From contig NZ_CABVIR010000003.1 in the NCBI RefSeq assembly GCF_902498065.1, forward strand, positions 186,001 to 250,000: 64,000 nt of DNA, given 5' to 3'. A program made the position numbers and the translations under genes. How positions within the stretch are numbered: the stretch's first letter is position 1; every line of letters begins with the position of its first letter. This DNA comes from Pseudomonas fluorescens. GTDB lineage: Bacteria; Pseudomonadota; Gammaproteobacteria; Pseudomonadales; Pseudomonadaceae. The notes beneath the pieces are model-generated. The model did no database searches and was not told the DNA's origin. It worked only from the letters and a program-made list of their open reading frames with translations. Shown here piece after piece: positions 55,915-64,000 of this stretch.

Positions 55915-57054
55915 TCAGCCAAATTTCACGGGTTGATAATTCAATTTTTGTTTTCTCCCATTGGACGCAATGTACGTTCCGTTTGTTCTGATGTCCACTT
56001 CCTTAGATTTAACGAAGGTTGCTTCAAGAACCTGAAACGAGCTGCGATAGATCCATGGAATTTTCTTCGTCGCGTTTTTTACTACCTGAGAAGGCGAGTG
56101 AAATGTACCCATTTCACCTTTATAGGCTGTTACTGGAACTTTGAAATTAGTGTTTAAATAATGTGCGAGAGACCGATTGCCACCTCCTTCGGCTGAGTGA
56201 CAAACCAACAGGTGAACATCACTGTACTCCGTTGCAAATATTCCTTTTTTTTCCATTTTTCTTACGAATTCTCGCGGGTCCTGAATTTTATTGTTACTCG
56301 TCAGATGCCCCCCTTCCCTGCCATGCCCACTAATGACCAACCGTTTTCTTCCTCCATGCATGGGTTCATCAGCTGCATATATTCCTTTTGTGATCCTCTT
56401 AATGTTTTGGTACTTCCCCAGTCCCTCTGTGACGCCTCCTGTGAGGTCTAGAGAAGTTGATAATTGGGATTTTTTAAGCGGGCTGCTAAATAATGAAACT
56501 AGCGACTGTCTAAGCGAATTAGCAAAATGACCTGTCGAGTCAACAAAGTTAATAGGGTCACCTTCACAATAGGCGTAGCAGTTGAGCCCTCCCGCCCCGA
56601 ATGGACTGATACTGTCTGGACTATTGAAACGCATCAATACTGGGTTGAAGGATCTGTATCCATTCCCTAGAGGGTAGTGCCCGGTTAGGTTGTCAATAAG
56701 CTCGCCATTAAATTGTAATAGAGTTAATGGGCTGCATTTCTTTTGGGTGTGGCCATACGCGGTGTAGGTGATAGTTTTACTTCTGTCCGAAATTATCGCC
56801 TGCATGACGGAGCGCGAGGGGTCATGTGAAAGTAGGGTTCTCTCACTGGTTCCGCTCTCGAGTCGATGCTGAGCAAATAGTTGATGTTCACTTTGAAACA
56901 GGCAGTACTGTGCAGCCCCTTGCACTTGAGTGGCTAACCGGCTTCGATTGTAAAAGTGCTGAATGCCTGGCTGTCCTGGCTGGGATGACTCGATCAGCCT
57001 ATCCAGTGCGTCGTACGCATACTGTCGAAGTAAAGCGGATGGGGAAGTCGGCAT
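55915..57054 (-). CDS. Short Rhs-core protein with metacaspase-like C-terminal domain
   Basis: The 379-residue protein has two parts. Residues 1-176 are an Rhs repeat-associated core (YAYDALDRLIESS, YTAYGHTQ, GELIDNLTGHYPLGNGYRSF, NPVLMRFNSPDSISPFGAGG, GDPINFVDSTGH), the form of a short stand-alone Rhs. Residues 177-379 are a variable domain with LVISGHG (His244) and HLLVCHSAEGG (Cys285), the pattern of a clan CD cysteine protease dyad. GAGG lies five bases before the ATG. Base composition is much more AT-rich than the neighbours. No immunity gene follows. Most likely a polymorphic-toxin effector. The protease fold is inferred. Confidence 0.85.
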   Translation of the reverse strand: MPTSPSALLRQYAYDALDRLIESSQPGQPGIQHFYNRSRLATQVQGAAQYCLFQSEHQLFAQHRLESGTSERTLLSHDPSRSVMQAIISDRSKTITYTAYGHTQKKCSPLTLLQFNGELIDNLTGHYPLGNGYRSFNPVLMRFNSPDSISPFGAGGLNCYAYCEGDPINFVDSTGHFANSLRQSLVSLFSSPLKKSQLSTSLDLTGGVTEGLGKYQNIKRITKGIYAADEPMHGGRKRLVISGHGREGGHLTSNNKIQDPREFVRKMEKKGIFATEYSDVHLLVCHSAEGGGNRSLAHYLNTNFKVPVTAYKGEMGTFHSPSQVVKNATKKIPWIYRSSFQVLEATFVKSKEVDIRTNGTYIASNGRKQKLNYQPVKFG

Positions 57055-57140
57055 GGGGACCTCAGATGAGCTTAACTGTGCGGTCAGCGTAGGTCCAAAC
57101 AGGTGGCTTTCCTAGCTAGCAGAAGTGATAGCTGAACTTC
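57055..57140. other. Short control region of the Rhs gene
   Basis: The Rhs frame continues open on the minus strand to a TAG at 57112-57114 without another start codon, so the Rhs gene may once have been longer, or this may be its natural leader. No clear promoter boxes. Confidence 0.5.
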
Positions 57141-57255
57141 GAGGCCAATGTGGTCGCCGATCCTCCCAAGAAGCCTGACAACAAGTACGGCAGCCGGCCT
57201 ATCTAAGCGTCTGCCCTTGCTTGCAGAAAAAGCCCGCCGTCGCTGCGGGCTTTTT
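57141..57255 (+). pseudogene. Direct repeat copy 2: truncated sutA 3' end plus terminator
   Basis: It encodes the last 21 residues of SutA in frame (from EANVVADPPKKP) with its stop and terminator, but no start, promoter or upstream coding sequence. It is a displaced fragment, most simply explained as the original sutA end left behind when DNA carrying a new end inserted. Confidence 0.93.
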
Positions 57256-57292
57256 CATGGGAGGGATAAAATTTTCGGGGCGATGCAATCCC

Positions 57293-57385
57293 TTGTGGGA
57301 GCGAGCCTGCTCGCGATGGCGGTGTATCAGTCAATATCAATTTTGAATGTTAAGTCGCTCATCGCGAGCAGGCTCGCTCCCACAG
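57293..57385. repeat. REP pair (GCGAGCCTGCTCGC class)
   Basis: TTGTGGGAGCGAGCCTGCTC and GAGCAGGCTCGCTCCCACAG are inverted around 45 bases between the sutA fragment and the HAD gene. Confidence 0.88.
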
Positions 57386-57406
57386 GGTTTTGTGGTGTTT
57401 TCAGTA

Positions 57407-58111
57407 TCAGTGTTGGGCGTTCCACCGCGCCAGCAACGCCGGCAACTCGGTCAGGCTGCGAACCTCGGCATCCGGCGCCTTCTGCGCCTCCCACAACTTG
57501 CCTTGCGGGTTAAACCAGATCGCCCGCAACCCCGCCTGTTGCGCCCCGGCAATGTCATCGCCCGGGTGGTCGCCGATATGCACCGCCGTCGCGGCCGTTG
57601 CGTCGCCACGCTTCAAGGCTTCATGAAACAGGCGTGCGTCCGGTTTGGCGATGCCGATGTCTTCGGCGCACAACGCAAACTTGAAGTAGTCGGCCAGCCC
57701 CAAACGGCGCACATCGGCATTGCCGTTGGTGACGACGCCGAGTGCGTAGTGTTTGGCCAGCCTCTCCAGCGTTGGCTCGACTTCCGGGAATATTTCCAGC
57801 TGATGCCGGGCATGCAGAAACACTTCAAAACTCTGATCGGCCAGGTCGGACGCCTGATCATGGCCGTAACCGGCCTCTTCCAGTGCATGAAAAAGCACGC
57901 GGCGACGCAGCGCGCTGATTCGATGCTTGAGGCTCGGTTCGCTGCCCAGAATGCGCTCGCGAATCCCCCACAAATGCTCCACCGGCACCGCGCCCAGGTT
58001 CGGTGCGTGTTCAGTCAGCCATTCACGCAATACGGCTTCGGCGCTGACGATTACCGGGGCGGTGTCCCACAGGGTGTCGTCGAGGTCGAAGGTGATCAAT
58101 TGGATTGTCAT
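57407..58111 (-). CDS. HAD family hydrolase
   Basis: The 234-residue protein has the haloacid-dehalogenase phosphatase motifs DLDDTLWDT (Asp9 nucleophile, Asp11), VVTNGNAD, the Lys of [10 protein letters not shown] and [14 protein letters not shown] helical cap domain lies at about 20-100. It resembles phosphoglycolate- or FMN-type phosphatases, but the substrate is unknown. Its start overlaps the xerC stop by 4 bp. Confidence 0.92.
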   Translation of the reverse strand: MTIQLITFDLDDTLWDTAPVIVSAEAVLREWLTEHAPNLGAVPVEHLWGIRERILGSEPSLKHRISALRRRVLFHALEEAGYGHDQASDLADQSFEVFLHARHQLEIFPEVEPTLERLAKHYALGVVTNGNADVRRLGLADYFKFALCAEDIGIAKPDARLFHEALKRGDATAATAVHIGDHPGDDIAGAQQAGLRAIWFNPQGKLWEAQKAPDAEVRSLTELPALLARWNAQH

Positions 58112-59007
58112 GAATCATCGCCCTTAATGCGTTTGGCCCGTGGATGGGCGCTGTCGTAAACCGTCGCCAGATGCTGGAAGTCCAGGTGGGTGTAGATCTG
58201 GGTGGTCTTGATGTCCGAGTGGCCGAGCAGCTCCTGCACCGCGCGCAAGTCCTGCGAGGATTCCAGCAAGTGGCTGGCGAAGGAGTGCCGCAACATGTGC
58301 GGATGCAGGTTTTGCCCCAGTTCGCGCGCGCCAGCGGCCTTGACTCGCACCTGAATCGCCCGAGGGCCAAGGCGCCGGCCTTGCTGGCTGACGAACACTG
58401 CGTCATCCGCCGGATGGGTCATGGCCCGCAGTGGCAGCCATAACTCCAGTGCTTCGCGAGCCTTTTTGCCCACCGGTAACAGGCGGGTCTTGCTGCCCTT
58501 GCCGAGCACCTGAACCATGCCGTCGGCCAAATCGAGCTGATCGAGATTGAGCCCGGTCAGCTCCGACAGCCGCAAACCCGATGAATAGAACAGCTCCAGA
58601 ATCGCTTGATCCCGCCGTGCCAGAAAATCATCCTCCACCGCACCTTCAAGCAGTTGCAGCGCACGGTCGGTGTCGAGGGTTTTCGGCAGGCGGCGCTCAC
58701 CTTTCGGCGGCGCCAGACCATTGGCCGGGTCGTGGTCGCAAAGACCTTCGCGATTCAGGTAGTGATAGAGCCCACGCACCGCCGAGAGCAGGCGCGCCAG
58801 GCTGCGCGACGATTGACCCTGGGAATGCAGGCGAGCGATCAGGCTGCGCAGGCGCTGGATATCCAGCGCGGCCCAGCTGCCGATGTTCTGTTTGACACAG
58901 AAGCCCAGCACTTTGTCGAGGTCGCGGCGGTAGGCCTCCAGCGTGTGGGGCGACACCTGCCGCTCACTGCGCAGGTGTTCGCAGTAAGCGTCCAGTTGCC
59001 GTTCCAC
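58108..59007 (-). CDS. xerC: Tyrosine recombinase XerC
   Basis: XerC, with XerD and FtsK, resolves chromosome dimers at dif. The 299-residue protein has a SAM-like N-terminal domain (about 1-85) and the catalytic residues Arg (GLRLSEL), Lys (GKGSKTR), HxxR ([12 protein letters not shown]), His/Trp-position (LGHSDIKTT) and Tyr (QIYTHLD). It was called sss in P. aeruginosa. It is 2 bp after the DUF484 gene. Confidence 0.97.
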   Translation of the reverse strand: MERQLDAYCEHLRSERQVSPHTLEAYRRDLDKVLGFCVKQNIGSWAALDIQRLRSLIARLHSQGQSSRSLARLLSAVRGLYHYLNREGLCDHDPANGLAPPKGERRLPKTLDTDRALQLLEGAVEDDFLARRDQAILELFYSSGLRLSELTGLNLDQLDLADGMVQVLGKGSKTRLLPVGKKAREALELWLPLRAMTHPADDAVFVSQQGRRLGPRAIQVRVKAAGARELGQNLHPHMLRHSFASHLLESSQDLRAVQELLGHSDIKTTQIYTHLDFQHLATVYDSAHPRAKRIKGDDS

Positions 59008-59009
59008 GA

Positions 59010-59735
59010 TCAGCGTACCGAGCGAAGGGAGTTGTTGACCCGTGGCAGCACGCGGCCCATGACTTCGGCGATGTAGCTGAGGAACAGCGTGCCGACCGAG
59101 CTCTTGTAGTGCTGCGGATCTCGGCTGGCGATGGCCAGGACGCCGTGAATGCCTTGATGGCTGATGGCGACGACGGCGGTCGAACCGATCTGCTTGCGCT
59201 GCTCTTCGCCGAACAGGAAGTCCAGTTCATGCTCGCGCAGGCTGCCGCTGACGCTTTTGTCTTCCGAGAGCAAACCGCCAATGGCCGTTTGCGCATCGGC
59301 GTGGGTCACCCAGCGGCCGACCGGCATCGGGTTGTCGCCCAGCAGGATCAGGCTGACAAAAGGCACCTGGAAGTCCTGGCGCAAGCTGTCTTCGACGCTG
59401 ATGACCACGTCTTCCAGGCTGGTGGCGTCCATCAGCGCGAGAATCAGGCGGCGGGTCTTGTCGAAGAGGCGGTCGTTGTCGCGGGCTACGTCCATCAAGT
59501 GCGAGAGGCGATGACGCAATTCGATGTTGCGGTCGCGCAGGATGGTCATCTGGCGCTCGACCAGCGAGATGGTGTCGCCACGCTGGTGCGGGATGCGCAT
59601 CGCCGGAAGAAGGTCTTCGTGCTCGACGAAGAAGTCCGGATGAGCCTCCAGGTACGCGGCAATCGCCGCCGCCTCAAGGCTTTCGGAAGGGGATTCGTCG
59701 GGCTGTCGGGCGGGAACCTGGGGCTTGTCGGTCAT
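59010..59735 (-). CDS. DUF484 family protein
   Basis: The 241-residue protein has a helical start ([23 protein letters not shown]: [20 protein letters not shown]), a short coiled coil ([20 protein letters not shown]) and a GAF-like C-terminal domain (about 100-230). The family always travels with dapF and xerC but has no fixed function. It is 13 bp after dapF. Confidence 0.94.
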   Translation of the reverse strand: MTDKPQVPARQPDESPSESLEAAAIAAYLEAHPDFFVEHEDLLPAMRIPHQRGDTISLVERQMTILRDRNIELRHRLSHLMDVARDNDRLFDKTRRLILALMDATSLEDVVISVEDSLRQDFQVPFVSLILLGDNPMPVGRWVTHADAQTAIGGLLSEDKSVSGSLREHELDFLFGEEQRKQIGSTAVVAISHQGIHGVLAIASRDPQHYKSSVGTLFLSYIAEVMGRVLPRVNNSLRSVR

Positions 59736-59748
59736 GGGTTTGACTCAC

Positions 59749-60579
59749 TCAAAGACGTACTTGTCCTTCGTAAACACGGACTGCCGGGCCGGTCATCAAC
59801 ACCGGTTGGCCTGGGCCTGCCCATTCAATGGACAGACGCCCGCCGGGCAGGTCGATCAATAGCGGCGAATCCATCCACCCCTGGCTGATCGCGGCCACTG
59901 CAGCCGCACAAGCGCCGGTGCCGCAGGCCTGGGTTTCCCCGGCGCCACGTTCCCAGACGCGCAGCTGCGCGCGGTTCCGGTCGATGACCTGGAGAAAACC
60001 GACATTGACCCGTGCCGGGAAGCGCGGGTGATGTTCGATTTTCGGCCCCAGTTCATGCACCGGTGCGTTGTTGATATCCGTGACGCGCAACACCGCATGC
60101 GGGTTGCCCATCGACACGGCGGCCAGTTCAACTGCTGCGCCGTCGACGTCGAGCGAGTAGCTCAGCGCCTGACTGTCGGCAACGAACGGTATGTCGGCCG
60201 GCACCAGGCGCGGCGCGCCCATGTCGACGCTGATCTGGCCGTCGCTGCGGATATCCAGCTCGATAATGCCACTTTTGGTTTCGACGCGAATCTGCCGTTT
60301 TGCGGTCAGGCGCTTGTCGAGCACAAAACGGGCGAAACAGCGGGCACCGTTGCCGCACTGTTCCACTTCGGAGCCGTCGGAATTGAAGATCCGATAACGG
60401 AAATCCACGTCCGGGTTGCTCGGCGCTTCGACGATCAGCAACTGGTCGAAACCGATGCCGGTGTGCCGATCGCCCCATTGCTTGGCATGCTTGGGCAGGA
60501 TGTGCGCGTGCTGGCTGACCAGGTCGAGGACCATGAAGTCATTGCCCAAGCCGTGCATTTTGGTAAAACGCAGCAGCAT
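59749..60579 (-). CDS. dapF: Diaminopimelate epimerase
   Basis: DapF converts LL- to meso-diaminopimelate for peptidoglycan and lysine. The 276-residue protein carries the two catalytic cysteines, Cys75 in [10 protein letters not shown] and the second in [11 protein letters not shown], and begins [17 protein letters not shown]. An upstream in-frame codon would extend it, but ATG 60579 matches the family. It is 4 bp after lysA. Confidence 0.97.
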   Translation of the reverse strand: MLLRFTKMHGLGNDFMVLDLVSQHAHILPKHAKQWGDRHTGIGFDQLLIVEAPSNPDVDFRYRIFNSDGSEVEQCGNGARCFARFVLDKRLTAKRQIRVETKSGIIELDIRSDGQISVDMGAPRLVPADIPFVADSQALSYSLDVDGAAVELAAVSMGNPHAVLRVTDINNAPVHELGPKIEHHPRFPARVNVGFLQVIDRNRAQLRVWERGAGETQACGTGACAAAVAAISQGWMDSPLLIDLPGGRLSIEWAGPGQPVLMTGPAVRVYEGQVRL

Positions 60580-60583
60580 GGTT

Positions 60584-61831
60584 TTACTCCGGCAGCAGGC
60601 TTTCGCCAGCAAACAACTCGGCTACCGTCTCACGGCGACGCACTTCAAATGCCTGATCACCGTCCACCAACACTTCGGCGGTACGGCCGCGGGTGTTGTA
60701 GTTGGAACTCATGACAAACCCGTAGGCGCCGGCCGAATGCACGGCCAGCAGGTCGCCTTCTTCCAGTGCCAACTGACGATCCTTGGCCAGGAAGTCGCCG
60801 GTCTCGCAGATCGGTCCGACAATGTCGTAGGCACGAGCGGCGGTTGCGCGAGGGCGCACGGCGGTGACGTCCATCCAGGCTTGATACAGCGCCGGGCGGA
60901 TCAGGTCGTTCATGGCTGCGTCGACGATGGCGAAGTCTTTGTGTTCGGTGTGCTTGAGGTACTCGACCTGAGTCAGCAGCACGCCGGCGTTGGCGACGAT
61001 GAACCGGCCCGGCTCGAACACCAGCGCCAGGTCGCGACCGTCGAGACGCTCGCGCACGGCTCTGATGTAGTCGGCGGCCAGCGGCGGCTCTTCATCGCGA
61101 TAACGTACGCCCAAACCACCACCGAGATCGATGTGGCGCAGGTAGATGCCGCAATCGCCGAGGCGGTCGACCAGACCCAGCAGGCGGTCGAGGGCGTCGA
61201 TGAACGGCGGCAGGGTGGTCAGTTGCGAACCGATATGGCAATCGACGCCGACCACTTCCAGGTTCGGCAGCTGCGCGGCGCGGATGTACACGTCTTCGGC
61301 GTCGGCAATGGCGATGCCGAACTTGTTCTCTTTGAGACCGGTGGAAATGTACGGGTGGGTGCCGGCATCGACGTCCGGGTTCACGCGCAACGAGATCGGT
61401 GCGCGAACGCCCAGTTCGGCGGCGACCACTTGCAGGCGCTCCAGCTCGTCGGTGGATTCGACGTTGAAGCAATGCACGCCGACTTCCAGGGCGCGACGCA
61501 TGTCGTCACGGGTCTTGCCGACGCCGGAGAACACGATCTTGTCGGCGCTGCCGCCAGCGGCCAGTACGCGTTCCAGCTCGCCACGGGAAACGATGTCAAA
61601 ACCAGCGCCCAATCGCGCCAGGACATTCAATACACCGAGGTTGGAGTTGGCCTTGACCGCGTAGCAGACCAGGTGCGGCATGCCAGCCAGTGCATCGGCA
61701 AACGCCAGGTACTGGGCTTCGATGTGGGCGCGGGAGTAGACGTAAGTCGGTGTGCCAAAGCGTTCGGCGATGGCGGACAGGGCAACCCCTTCCGCGAACA
61801 GCTCGCCGTCACGGTAGTTAAAAGCGTCCAT
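60584..61831 (-). CDS. lysA: Diaminopimelate decarboxylase
   Basis: LysA makes L-lysine from meso-diaminopimelate. The 415-residue protein is a fold III PLP enzyme with the Schiff-base Lys60 ([13 protein letters not shown]), [22 protein letters not shown] and [12 protein letters not shown]. It is in an operon order lptM-lysA-dapF, consistent with shared control of lysine and wall precursors. Confidence 0.97.
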   Translation of the reverse strand: MDAFNYRDGELFAEGVALSAIAERFGTPTYVYSRAHIEAQYLAFADALAGMPHLVCYAVKANSNLGVLNVLARLGAGFDIVSRGELERVLAAGGSADKIVFSGVGKTRDDMRRALEVGVHCFNVESTDELERLQVVAAELGVRAPISLRVNPDVDAGTHPYISTGLKENKFGIAIADAEDVYIRAAQLPNLEVVGVDCHIGSQLTTLPPFIDALDRLLGLVDRLGDCGIYLRHIDLGGGLGVRYRDEEPPLAADYIRAVRERLDGRDLALVFEPGRFIVANAGVLLTQVEYLKHTEHKDFAIVDAAMNDLIRPALYQAWMDVTAVRPRATAARAYDIVGPICETGDFLAKDRQLALEEGDLLAVHSAGAYGFVMSSNYNTRGRTAEVLVDGDQAFEVRRRETVAELFAGESLLPE

Positions 61832-61840
61832 GGCGTTCCC

Positions 61841-62014
61841 TTATTGGTAGACGTCGTGCTTGTGAGCTTTCGACGGCTGCTTTTGCGAGGACTGGGCCTG
61901 CTCGGCAGGGTCCTGGGAATCGTCAGGCAGGTACAGCGGGCCTTTTTGACCACAGGCCGACACAAGGCAGGCAACCGCGGCGAGCGCAGCAAGGGAAGAG
62001 ATCAGGCGCTTCAT
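61841..62014 (-). CDS. lptM: LptM (LppL) small lipoprotein
   Basis: The 57-residue lipopeptide [20 protein letters not shown] has a lipobox VSAC (Cys21) followed by the family motif GQKGPLYLP and a charged tail. LptM helps mature the LptD/LptE translocon. It is the first gene of the operon and lies 9 bp before lysA. Confidence 0.92.
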   Translation of the reverse strand: MKRLISSLAALAAVACLVSACGQKGPLYLPDDSQDPAEQAQSSQKQPSKAHKHDVYQ

Positions 62015-62136
62015 GGCGAAATCCTTGAGAATGCGTTAATTGCGCCGGAGTATACCGGCCACCCGGCAGCTTGCCTATGCGACCGGGCTCCCGTCCGGCG
62101 GGGCTTGGCTCGATGCCGGCCAGCCGGATGCAATCC

Positions 62137-62228
62137 CTGTGGGAGCGGGCTTGCCCGCGAAAGCGGCGGTTCAGTCAATAAAGATGTTGAATGTGCTGGC
62201 CCCTTCGCGAGCAAGCCCGCTCGCACAG
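62137..62228. repeat. REP pair (GCGGGCTTGCCCGC class)
   Basis: CTGTGGGAGCGGGCTTGCCC and GCGAGCAAGCCCGCTCGCAC are inverted around 45 bases, between divergent lptM and cyaY. Confidence 0.83.
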
Positions 62229-62343
62229 GGGCGGTGTTTGATGTACCTATATCGGTGCTTGGTCGTTATCCTTTGCAATCACCGGGGCTCGCCCGTATCT
62301 TGCGGCGCTTGAGCGTGAACAGACACTTTTTGAGGTTGCCGCA

Positions 62344-62676
62344 ATGAGTTTGACCGAAGCCCGTTTCCACGATCTGGTCGATGCCACCCAGCAATCGCTG
62401 GAAGATATTTTCGACGAGAGTGACCTGGATATCGATCTGGAGAGCTCGGCCGGTGTGCTCACCGTCAAGTTCGAAAACGGCAGCCAGTTGATCTTCAGCC
62501 GTCAGGAGCCACTGCGTCAGCTGTGGCTGGCGGCGGTGTCGGGTGGCTTCCACTTCGACTACGACGAAGAGAGCGAACGCTGGATGTGCGACAAGAGCGA
62601 AGAGCAGCTCGGCGAGATGCTTGAGCGCATCGTCCAGCAACAGGCTGGCGTTGAATTAGACTTCGAAGGCCTGTGA
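62344..62676 (+). CDS. cyaY: Frataxin homologue CyaY
   Basis: CyaY binds iron and tunes IscS-dependent iron-sulfur cluster assembly. The 110-residue protein starts MSLTEARFHDLVDATQQSLE, with an acidic helix 1 (IFDESDLDIDLESS) for iron. GSQLIFSRQEPLRQLWLA and GGFHFDYDE form the conserved sheet. It is divergent from the lysA operon, as in other gammaproteobacteria. Confidence 0.96.
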   Translation: MSLTEARFHDLVDATQQSLEDIFDESDLDIDLESSAGVLTVKFENGSQLIFSRQEPLRQLWLAAVSGGFHFDYDEESERWMCDKSEEQLGEMLERIVQQQAGVELDFEGL

Positions 62677-62680
62677 GATC

Positions 62681-62908
62681 GTGACCCAGCCTGCACCCGT
62701 TCGACCGCCAAAACCGCTCTACAGCAATGTCAGCCCGGCGGTGCCTTCGCCGTGCAGCGGTGTGTGTAGGCTGGACGAGCAGAAGGTCTGCCTGGGGTGT
62801 TTTCGCCATGTCGAAGACATCCGCGAATGGCGCTCGGCCGATGATGATCGACGGCGCACGATTTGCGCCCAAGCCTCCAATCGCAAAGCCTGCGCCGATC
62901 CTCTGTAG
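62681..62908 (+). CDS. DUF1289 family cysteine protein
   Basis: The 75-residue protein has the DUF1289 pattern CSGVCRLDEQKVCLGCFRHV with four cysteines and a downstream EDIREW. It starts at GTG 62681, four bases after the cyaY stop, with a GAG-type site inside the stop region, so coupling is likely. Function unknown; the cysteines may hold a metal or cluster. Confidence 0.88.
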   Translation: MTQPAPVRPPKPLYSNVSPAVPSPCSGVCRLDEQKVCLGCFRHVEDIREWRSADDDRRRTICAQASNRKACADPL

Positions 62909-62932
62909 GGGCTGGCTTGCCAGCGATGGCGG
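62902..62932. repeat. Solitary diverged REP arm
   Basis: CTGTAGGGGCTGGCTTGCCA with following GCGATGGCGGCC is a single REP-like arm with no inverted partner. It overlaps the end of the DUF1289 gene. Confidence 0.55.
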
Positions 62933-63063
62933 CCTTAAGGTCGCTGCAACGTTCAAGATCCTGTCGCCAGGTGCTACAGGGATTGCACGCCGTCCGCTTG
63001 CGGCTTGTATATTTTTTGAGCTGTGATAGTGTCCAGAAACGCCTCAACCCATCGAGGTTCGTG

Positions 63064-63093
63064 AAAACCCCGCCTTTTTCTGGCGGGGTTTTG
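63064..63093 (+). terminator. Terminator-like hairpin upstream of rnk
   Basis: AACCCCGCC / GGCGGGGTT with a TTTTTCT loop is followed by TTGCTTTTT. It lies only about 37 bases before the rnk start, so it may end the cyaY transcript or attenuate rnk. Confidence 0.75.
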
Positions 63094-63129
63094 CTTTTTC
63101 TGTGCAGAAGAAAGGAGTCTGCCTCTATC

Positions 63130-63540
63130 ATGACCGCACCTTCCATCACCCTTACTCGTCTGGACGTTCAACGTCTGGAACGCCTGATCGACAGCCTGGA
63201 TGACTCGCTGCCGGGCGTTATCGCGCTGCAAACCGAACTGGATCGCGCCGATACGCTGGTCGGTCACGATGAAGTGCCCGCCGATGTCGTGACCATGAAT
63301 TCCCGTGTGCATTGCCGTGAAGAAAGCAGCGGCAAGGACTATCACCTGACGTTGGTCTATCCAAAGGATGCCAACGCTGACGAAGGCAAGATCTCCATTC
63401 TGGCGCCTGTCGGCAGCGCACTGCTGGGCCTGAAGGTTGGCCAGCACATCGACTGGCCCGCACCCGGTGGCAAGACCCTGAAACTGACCCTGCTTGAAGT
63501 CGAATCGCAGCCAGCCAATGGCGGCTCCTTCCCGGAATAA
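63130..63540 (+). CDS. rnk: Rnk, nucleoside diphosphate kinase regulator
   Basis: Rnk is a GreA/GreB-fold protein without the long coiled coil that binds RNA polymerase. The 136-residue protein MTAPSITLTRLDVQRLERLID has a short helical hairpin and a FKBP-like C-terminal domain (ISILAPVGSALLGLKVGQHIDWP). AAGGAG lies ten bases upstream. In Pseudomonas it affects NDP kinase and alginate. It is convergent with cyaA. Confidence 0.93.
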   Translation: MTAPSITLTRLDVQRLERLIDSLDDSLPGVIALQTELDRADTLVGHDEVPADVVTMNSRVHCREESSGKDYHLTLVYPKDANADEGKISILAPVGSALLGLKVGQHIDWPAPGGKTLKLTLLEVESQPANGGSFPE

Positions 63541-63546
63541 CTTTCC

Positions 63547-64000
63547 TCAGACCACCTCGAGCGCGTCATTCAATGCGCGCTCCAGATCGGCCTTGTAGCG
63601 CAAATACAAATTGCTTGAGCTCTGACCATCACCGAGCAGCCCCGACAGGTCGAGGTCGGTGATGTAGCAGCGATAGCGTTCGGTTTCACGGCGCTGCTCG
63701 ACGATTTCCCGGGCGACCACACTGAACAGTTGGTCGCCATGCTCCAGCTCTGAAAATTCCCGCTGATTGCAATACAACGTGACTTGCACTTCGCCCGGCG
63801 CGGCTTTGCCGACGATCGCCTGCACATCATAGAACGGCTTGTTGACCGGGGTTTGCGGCGCGATTCGGGCTTCGACCCGGCGCGCTCGTCCGGGGCCCGA
63901 CGGCAGCAATTGGTAATACAGCGTGTCCAGGCTCAGAGGTTGGGCGGCGTCCATCGGCAGCAAGGCATCGCGCCGGTACTGGATCGATAACAGGAAGCGT
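63547..64000 (-). CDS. cyaA: Class I adenylate cyclase, C-terminal part (partial)
   Basis: The visible 150 residues are the C-terminus of the class I enzyme. FLLSIQYRRDALLP is followed by the CyaA regulatory domain and the end ERALNDALEVV. The catalytic N-terminal half lies beyond the right edge, so no start is present. Tentative assignment also rests on synteny with the cyaY-rnk-cyaA order. Confidence 0.85.
   Translation of the reverse strand, partial: RFLLSIQYRRDALLPMDAAQPLSLDTLYYQLLPSGPGRARRVEARIAPQTPVNKPFYDVQAIVGKAAPGEVQVTLYCNQREFSELEHGDQLFSVVAREIVEQRRETERYRCYITDLDLSGLLGDGQSSSNLYLRYKADLERALNDALEVV

Noticed and set aside
56826..57092. 88-codon plus-strand frame antisense to the Rhs gene
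   Set aside because: Considered as a possible immunity gene, but it lies entirely antisense to the conserved Rhs core and has no ribosome site.
60416..62347. 643-codon frame antisense to lysA and lptM
   Set aside because: Runs through two clear genes and a REP element; no start signal or domain.

Overview
The window is a chromosomal segment of a Pseudomonas, most likely of the P. fluorescens group. The gene order matches the P. aeruginosa PA5339 to PA5272 stretch read in reverse (ridA-spoT-rpoZ-gmk-yicC / rph ... crc-pyrE ... argB-algC-dut-coaBC / radC ... rpmBG ... kauB ... dadR/dadA/ridA/dadX/pauR ... xpt-rep ... comM ... glnK-amtB-sutA ... xerC-dapF-lysA-lptM / cyaY ... rnk / cyaA). GC-rich coding sequence and many GTGGGAGC...GCTCCCAC repeat pairs between genes agree with this. 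The synteny statement rests on remembered gene order, not on a search.

Layout. 1-2.2 kb: tonB (cut by the window edge)-exbD-exbB. 2.3-4.5 kb: an NAD-dependent epimerase, a lipoprotein and ridA. 4.5-9.6 kb: stringent response and RNA metabolism (spoT, rpoZ, gmk, yicC, rph). 9.6-13.3 kb: a membrane protein, the glutamate carrier gltS, the catabolite-repression protein crc and pyrE. 13.3-18.9 kb: argB-algC-dut-coaBC and radC. 19-21.5 kb: a peptide-type binding protein and ribosomal proteins L28/L33. 21.6-35 kb: amine and D-amino-acid catabolism: a cupin, an aldehyde dehydrogenase (kauB), an MFS carrier, a phospholipase D lipoprotein, a MocR regulator, a DUF1127 protein, a glutamylputrescine-oxidase-like flavoprotein, Lrp/DadR, dadA, ridA, dadX and the PauR-like repressor. 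35-50 kb: cytochrome c5, a CoA-transferase-family protein, xpt, rep, a GGDEF/EAL protein, a MATE pump, a LysR regulator, a chemoreceptor, an exported DUF4432 protein and comM. 52.3-55.8 kb: ubiK, glnK-amtB, yjbQ and sutA. 57.4-64 kb: a six-gene operon lptM-lysA-dapF-DUF484-xerC-HAD, then cyaY, a DUF1289 gene, rnk and the 3' end of cyaA.

Two accessory patches interrupt this conserved backbone. The first (about 50.1-52.3 kb, between comM and ubiK) holds a small unknown gene, a HigBA-type toxin-antitoxin pair and an orphan BRO-N antirepressor-like gene. The antirepressor has a highly structured leader whose segments can pair in mutually exclusive ways, much like phage C4 antisense control. The second (55.8-57.26 kb) is an AT-rich Rhs-core gene whose C-terminal half carries a metacaspase-like His/Cys pattern. 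It is flanked by two direct copies of the last 115 bp of sutA, including its terminator, which is the footprint of an insertion that rebuilt the end of sutA. These two patches are the most unusual parts of the window.

Regulatory signals readable here include a PuuR-type palindrome between the cupin gene and kauB, repeated heptamers in front of the MocR gene, a CA-rich Hfq/Crc-type motif over the gltS start codon, a candidate sigma-54 promoter before glnK, and rho-independent terminators after most transcription units.
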